Positions 24,233 to 64,000 of a stretch of 64,000 nucleotides of DNA are shown piece after piece. The notes beneath the pieces are model-generated. The model had not been told where the DNA came from and ran no database searches. It saw nothing but the letters and a program-made list of their open reading frames with translations. This DNA is from Oasisia sp. SBJ-2009 (taxonomy: Eukaryota; Annelida; Polychaeta; Sabellida; Siboglinidae): NCBI GenBank assembly GCA_964017155.1, contig OZ024863.1, forward strand, positions 43,636,084-43,700,083. The letters are read 5' to 3'. Numbering within the stretch: position 1 is the stretch's first letter; each line of letters starts with the position of its first letter. The position numbers and the translations under genes were made by a program.

Positions 24233-25089
24233 ATGGCAACCTGTGAGAAGCCTGCAACGCGGTATGGAACGTCCGACTGGTTTACATCAAACTATGCCAT
24301 CTCGACAAATGCTGAGCGTCAGCGAGGCGCGTCTCATGACATCCGCCAGGAGGCGAGATTCCTGCGCAACGAGACGGACAACAAAACAAAATGGGACCAG
24401 CTCGACACAAACACACGTCTGTCTGACCGCGTCGACCATATTCGCCAATGGAAGGACATTCTTGACCGCACTCTCGCCAAGCTCGACCAAGAAATCAAAG
24501 ATCTGTCTGATGCTAAGGATGACCTTGAGGTTGCCCTTGAGAACATGAACCTGCCCTGTCATGTCAACATCGAGAATTTGACAACACGTGAGGGCCGCAT
24601 GGACATCGACGTGGTGGAGGATGCGGTCGAGGACCAACTGAAGAAGGTATGTCACACAGGTCAAAATATTTGACTAGAATAAAAATATCGTTTTTCAAAT
24701 AACCAGTATAAAATAGTCTTCTCTTCAATAGATTTTTTCTTTGTATGTTTTGCCACTGGTTATATTAGAAAACAAATTCTGTGCACGTGGGTATGTAAAT
24801 GCTGTGTTATTGATATAGTTTTGTACATTGTACCAATACATTGTTATAAGTACTAGTGTAGTAATTAACACATATTTATATTGACAAATTACAGTAATTC
24901 TTATTTGCATGTAAGAATTGCTATTGATTTAAGAATTAATTCACTGTTATATATGCCAATGGGAAAATTTTGTTTTATAAGGTTATTATAAATAAATGGT
25001 ATTGTTATATCTTGGTAAAATCTGACATAACAAATCTGTGATACTAATATGATATCTCAGTATCCAGGTTCCTAATGCATCACAGTCAT

Positions 25090-25170
<81 letters not shown>

Positions 25171-26947
25171 ACACAAACACAAACACAAACAAGTTTCCCG
25201 GACACTGGTCACAGGTCACACCCATCATCCCCTGTAAATACATATGTGTACTTGACGTCAAACTAGCAATGACACAGTGTGTCATGTTGCGTCATGCAGC
25301 AGCTGATCACAAGCAATGACACACCCAACTTCCCCCTGTAAATACATATGTGTACTTGACGTCAAACCAGCAGTGTGTCATATTGTGTCATTTTGTGTCA
25401 TGCAGGAGCAGAAGGTGATCGAGGGCATCAAGCAGCAGCTTCAGCAGAACATCCACCAGGCGTTTGAGCAGCTGTGTGTGCTGCAGGAGGCTCGCCAGCA
25501 GGTGCTGGCCGACCTCCAGGACAAGAATGTCGCGCTGGGCATCGACGTCGACCAGTACAACCTCACCGACGAGTCGTCCGAGATCAGCTTCAAGCCCGAC
25601 CCGACTCGTGTGATGAAGGGGTGAGGACGATGAGACAATCATGAAGGGACAGATGTCTGATGTTTTGGGGTCAGACGTGAAAGGATAGATGATTTGTTTT
25701 GGGGTCATATGTATGTTTTATGTTATAAAAGGCTTAGTACTTTAACCATCTTGTTGCTGTGTAGTTTGTTTAGAATTGTGGTGTGACCAACTGGCATATC
25801 TCTATATACTTCCATGAAAGAAATATTAAATCAAGTGTATATATCAAACAATAATAACAATAATATAACTTTTTCAACCTAGACATCTTTCACTTCAAGG
25901 AGATAAAATTTCAAGGATTAGACAATGACTCCTTAAAAAATATCACAATGTTTTATTTAATTCTCATATGTTCTAGCTATATTGGAAGTTAGACAGACAC
26001 AAATTCATTGTTAACAATGCAGGGTTCCAAGCCACACTATTTTCCCACCATTGTGTTGATTATATTATACATAACTTGCATTGTGAATTACTCTATAACA
26101 ACGTCATTATGAATATTCAGGAAACAAATCTTCTCTTGGATGGGATTAGGACTTAGTTTTGTAATTACTTTATAAGTATTTATGTAATTATTCTGTAATA
26201 ATTTACTTATAATTTCATAACTTTTTGTGTAATTATTTTGCACATTTTCTTTGTTGATAGACTGAGTTAGACTCACCAACAAACTAATAGACAGATATCA
26301 CACAAATTTCAGGTATATTTGTGTGATATCTGTCTATTAGTCTCTGTGTGAGTCTAACTCAGTATATCAACAAAGAAAATTTGCAAAATAATTACAGTCA
26401 TGAAATAATAAGAAAATTATTATATAAATTATTTTTAAAATAATGAAAACAATAATTACAAAACTAAAACCGGACTGGATATGAACGAGTGTCGTCGTCT
26501 GTCGTCAGGAGCACCACCCCCCAGCAGTGGGAGGATTTCAGTCGCTACAACCATGACCGCGCCGTCGCCGAGATGTCCAACTCACAACACCTGAGGGAGG
26601 CCATCTTTGCGACACTTGAGCAGACGGCAAATGACCTGAAGTCACAGGACAACGCGACTGACTACGCCCTCCGTAAGAGGATGCACGAGATGCAGATGGC
26701 CATCGACGAACTCAACTGGCAGAAGCAACAGGTGAGGACGTTAGACACACTTGTAGTTTAGAAGTATGTATACAGAGAGAAATCTAAAACAGACAGGCAA
26801 TTAAATCCCCATAAATCTGTCCAACTTTAGCCATGATGTAATTATTTAATAGAGTGACAACATAAATAGTGTTGTTTATAGGCTGTTACATTAATATAGT
26901 GCTAGGCAGGTTATGGGTAATGTGTCATATATATATATATATACACG

Positions 26948-26982
<35 letters not shown>

Positions 26983-28262
26983 CGCATTGCTGATCAACAT
27001 CTCACTAATCTTTTCCAGTGAGTATGCATGCGAGCATGCTTGTAACTGTAAAAGCTAACAAAAACTGGCTTTACTTCGGCTGAAAGTATATATATATACA
27101 GACTGTATATTATATATATGTATATATATATATATATATGTATATATATGTATATACATATATATATATCCATAAAAAAAATTCCTTTTTGGACACAGTA
27201 CACTTCAGTTTCCTTTACTGGTTTTCATGGTAAAATATTTAAAATAAGTCATTATCAAAGTTAGTGTCACTCTCATTAGTATGATCATACGCTAACACCC
27301 AACTCCAGTGACCTTGGATTGTCCTTGTGTTCACAGACCGAGGACGAGATTGCTGAACTGGAGACGGAGATCCGACGTTTGGTCGACGCGATCCGTGCCA
27401 AGATCAACCCAACCAAGTTGGCTGAAACACGTCTGGAGAATCGAACCTATCGTCCAAATGTTGAGCTGTGTCGCGACAATGTCCAGTACGGACTGACCGA
27501 TGAAGTGAAGCAGCTGTACGCATCAAAGGCATCCTTGGAAGAGAAGCTCAGACAATCACAGTAAGTCAATTAAATTGAACACATTTTATATTTGTTACAT
27601 TATATATTTATTACATTATATTTATTACATTATGATATGTAGATTTATTTATCAAAATCAACATATTTTATGGATAATGTAAAAAATTAAAATATATATA
27701 TACAGTACTTAATATATCTGCTTTCATGACGAGAGGGATAAGCACTTGGCATTGTTACAATTAATATATCAATATATCCACTTTGGGTAAGGTATCGCAA
27801 GATTGATTTTTTTCAGTTTTACAGATCATGTTCTACTAGACCCAAAGGGGGTAGATGAAATTTATGCAGGAAAACACTATACGACAGCCAAATCTTCCAG
27901 TACAACGTTAATCTTAGCAAGTATCGCAAGATACTGCATTGTGTCTTGTCCACTGCAATACATATTGAACCGTCACAACAAAGATTAGCAGCTGTTTCTC
28001 TTTGATTTGTGTCGTGCATTGTTCCGAGATGACCCCTTCAGACGATACCGTGTCATTTTGCAGGCACGCTCTGGACGGCCTGGAGAAGAAACTGCACCGA
28101 ATCAACGAGGACCTTCACTGCAAGACCAACTCGCTGAAGCTGGACGAGATGTGTGTCCAGAACCGCAGCAAGCTGACCATGAAGAACCGCCCTCAGACCA
28201 CCTCCGAGAGGAACATGACGCTGATGGGAATGTCACGCGAACGGGCGAAGATTCTCGCCTAA
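24233..28262 (+). CDS. TEKT2: Tektin-2 (axonemal microtubule filament protein)
   Basis: Tektins are coiled-coil filament proteins of ciliary and flagellar doublet microtubules. Five coding exons: 24233-24646, 25406-25620, 26509-26731, 27337-27560, 28064-28262. Phases are continuous and give 424 residues (tektin-2 is about 430). The tektin nonapeptide RPNVELCRD is at residues 323-331 in exon 4. Diagnostic tektin-2 stretches include STNAERQRGASHDIRQEAR near the N-terminus, FEQLCVLQEARQQ in exon 2, and STTPQQWEDFSRYNHDRA in exon 3. Most of the chain is heptad-like coiled coil. The start sits directly behind ACCCACA, with good family N-terminal match. AATAAA at 28663-28668 is the likely poly(A) signal. 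Introns carry a CA microsatellite, a duplicated splice acceptor and a palindromic MITE. Confidence 0.96.
25092..25169. repeat. (CA)n microsatellite
   Basis: About 38 CA repeats in TEKT2 intron 1, followed by a short CACAAA-rich tail. Confidence 0.97.
25222..25405 (+). repeat. Tandem duplication of the TEKT2 exon-2 acceptor region
   Basis: The segment CCTGTAAATACATATGTGTA followed by CTTGACGTCAAAC occurs at 25231-25263 and again at 25336-25367. Each copy is followed by a GTGTCAT-rich tract and CATGCAG. The downstream CATGCAG (25399-25405) is the real acceptor for exon 2. The upstream one, ending at about 25298, is a complete decoy; reading on from it in phase 0 meets a TAA about 40 nt later. 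Confidence 0.8.
26153..26467. mobile_element. Palindromic MITE / foldback element
   Basis: About 315 bp forming one large imperfect inverted repeat. TTAGTTTTGTAATTAC at the left end matches GTAATTACAAAACTAA at the right end. The central arms (CTAATAGACAGATATCACAC and its complement) face each other across a loop of about 9 nt near 26308-26316. No coding capacity. It lies in TEKT2 intron 2 and ends 41 bp before exon 3, so it occupies branch-point territory. No clear TSD was found. Confidence 0.85.
26930..27171. repeat. TA/GA-rich microsatellite cluster
   Basis: Several (TA)n blocks and one (GA)n block (26966-26981) in TEKT2 intron 3. They produce artefactual Ile-Tyr frames. Confidence 0.9.
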
Positions 28263-29727
28263 CAGTGGCACCACCTGGACTCTAAGAAACGGCACTGAAG
28301 GAGCAGTCATATTTTATTATAAGTGGCCAGGGAAATCCCTCAATTTGCTACGATGATAAACAATGCCTGCTCCCTAAAAGAACTGCGTTCGATTTGAGTA
28401 ACTTACGTGGCGGTAGCATGCAATAACACACAGTGGCGCACGCGATAGTTGCCTGGATTCAAAGCAGATCAATTACAGTGTCTAACAAATTCTGTATACT
28501 TAGGCGATGCCAGAATGCCCATTCTTGTAAGTTTCACATAAAGACACCGATGTAGCTGTGATGTCTGTTTCATCTTGTATGTTGTTAAGAACTGTTGCTA
28601 GGCAACTGTGGCACTTAATTTAATTTAACACCATCTGTCAAGTGTGGCATGTTTCATCAAGCAATAAACATTGCTGGCAAAATATGAGGGCATTGTTTTT
28701 ATCACATTTTAATTAACCCTTCACGTGCACAACTGCCCTCCACGTTGCACTGAATCTAATATTTTAAGCGACAGTTATCAAGCGAGAAATGAGATAGAGG
28801 TACATGCTGATCCTATAGCAAACTCTAGTCATGTTTTGTTAATAAAACTAGACATTTTATTATATTGTATGGCAGGAATACATCCTGTCAAATTCGTAGT
28901 TGCTGCTGTCATTTCTAAGTATTCTTGAAAAAGCTTAGGAATAATAAACGTTTGCATAATCCGATATATTTAATATTATATTCTCATGTTAGAGGCTGGA
29001 CATTTGTTTGCATGTGTGACGCTTAGGCTTTTAATCAGTATTATGTAGCAAATGTGAGATGCCATGTTTACTTTGTGAATATTTTCGCAATTGCTTTTGC
29101 TGTGACTTGGTGATGATATAAACGTTGACTTCAAATTCGTTCTGCAACTGTTTCTTAAATATTCTAGGAACGCTTTTGGAACGAATGGGTGTCCACTGTT
29201 TGCCAACCCTTCACTACAATGCTGTTTTTCACTACTAACTCAGCACTGACAGTAGCAGAAAATCTTAACACTTAATCAAGTTATTTGCTCAGACCCAACA
29301 AAGAGGAAATAGAAAACAGTGTTAGAGGTGTAAGGATTCAATCTGCTGGGGACAATGTGTACATTTTTCGAACTATTTTGGGGGGTGGTCTTGCAAAGTC
29401 TACACATTTTCTTTGTCCGGTTAATAAAATATGTTGAGAGACTTGTGATTTCTGAATCATGCGATGTGGTTTCACTGTAAATCCAATACAATGCTTGTTG
29501 ATCCGATATCCACAACAGCTCTACTGTACGTTACTACATGTACCACTTGATAGATGGCACCACTGTATAAATATATTCTGCAAACTCATCACCCACCCAC
29601 ATGTAATGTTTTGGGGTATTTTGTTAACTTTTTTCAACCACCCCTTATGAACTTGCAAATTGTAGATGATCTCCAAAGCACAAGAAAACAAACACCAACT
29701 CGTGATGTAAAAATATGAATGACTACC
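28263..29727. other. TEKT2 3' UTR and convergent TEKT2/TPR intergenic DNA
   Basis: TEKT2 3' UTR runs to about 28690, with AATAAA at 28663-28668. From there to the TPR poly(A) signal I see no supported gene, RNA or named repeat. Open frames of 60-80 codons here show no family features. Confidence 0.5.
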
Positions 29728-29733
29728 TTTATT
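29728..29733 (-). terminator. Candidate TPR poly(A) signal
   Basis: TTTATT on plus equals AATAAA on minus, 57-63 bp beyond the TPR stop codon at 29791-29793. Confidence 0.7.
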
Positions 29734-29790
29734 AAAAAAATTCTTAATCACAAAAGTTTCTCAGTGGATGAACATGATCTGGGGCAGGGC

Positions 29791-63522
<33,732 letters not shown>

Positions 63523-64000
63523 CTGAGAAACACAAACACAACATATGTCACTGTCCTGTCTCGCTAATCCATCCCCTTTCCCCAACCTTTCATTATCCAT
63601 CACCCTCTCTCTCTCTCAGTTTCTGATTAATGTGCAGTAAATACTAGAATGCTGCATTTAACAAAGGTGATGCTAATGTTTAGACTTACTTACTAAGGCA
63701 ACAACACTGGCAAAAACTTGTATATTAATAGCTATAATTATGTGCAGTATGTAACCAGCATGGCTACAAAGGATCTTAATATTTGTCTCTCCTCTCTGTG
63801 TGGAGATAACTGGTCATTCAGTTCGTTGTGGTGAGTGGTGGTACCACTCCGAAACAAACAGAACAATGCAGAGAGCCAACTGTCGAGTTCACTGACCATG
63901 TGAATCTGTCACGGCTGTTCTATTTGTCCTGCAGCCTCCCCCATCTCTGAGAGAAACAAAACTAGGGGTTTGACAGCCGGAGCAGCTCTACGACTCGCTT
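63523..64000. other. TPR intron at the window edge
   Basis: No further exon could be supported. A short CTCTCT run lies at 63605-63617. The next TPR exon (upstream in the protein) should lie beyond 64000. Confidence 0.5.

Noticed and set aside
29340..29660. Possible inverted repeat with GGGGTGGT ends
   Set aside because: Only about 8 bp of matching ends, no TSD and no internal symmetry; not enough for a transposon call.

Overview
The window is eukaryotic, from a metazoan with ciliated cells. Genes are split by many GT-AG introns, intergenic and intronic DNA is AT-rich by eye, and micro- and minisatellites, SINE/LINE/DIRS-type retroelements and MITE-like elements are abundant. The conserved genes (TPR, tektin-2, ATRAID, a DDX43-like helicase, a GT31 glycosyltransferase) and the retroelement mix fit a non-vertebrate, probably marine, bilaterian such as a mollusc-like lophotrochozoan or an invertebrate deuterostome. 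I cannot decide the phylum from sequence alone.

Layout. (1) 1-13.6 kb, plus strand: a DDX43-like DEAD-box RNA helicase, 14 exons visible (877-12745), 5' end outside or unseen. Its first visible intron carries a full-length, coding-intact non-LTR retrotransposon (1163-4683) with a 10-bp target-site duplication; a later intron holds a decayed antisense LINE tail. (2) 14.5-23.2 kb, minus strand: ATRAID, 7 exons with consistent phases encoding 241 aa. Its largest intron contains an intronless-looking GT31 galactosyltransferase-like gene on the plus strand (18369-19616). (3) 23.2-28.7 kb, plus strand: tektin-2 (TEKT2), 5 coding exons, 424 aa, head-to-head with ATRAID. A consensus RFX X-box lies between the two start codons. 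(4) 29.7-64 kb, minus strand: the 3' part of the nuclear-basket nucleoporin TPR. I resolve 36 exons whose phases chain without a break into 1382 C-terminal residues; the N-terminal part lies beyond 64 kb.

The most unusual property is in TPR. Many of its introns are filled by tandem repeats, and several arrays are built on, or directly abut, real splice sites. A (GTGA)n array begins exactly at a 5' splice site. A 35-bp, 19-copy array carries a 3' splice site, a 12-nt in-frame exon end and a 5' splice site in every unit. Arrays of 73, 60 and 47 bp copy real 3' splice sites with exon starts. A separate 21-unit array in another TPR intron carries about ten consensus-like RFX X-boxes. TPR introns also hold a broken DIRS/Ngaro-type retroelement, three copies of one ~400-bp MITE-like element, a ~170-bp MITE and two related SINE-like copies.

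Functionally the neighbours are not one pathway: RNA helicase, membrane EGF protein, Golgi glycosyltransferase, axonemal filament protein and nucleoporin. The only evident shared regulation is the ATRAID/TEKT2 divergent promoter. Exon boundaries were called by eye from splice consensus, reading-frame continuity and remembered family conservation; no alignment or transcript data were available.
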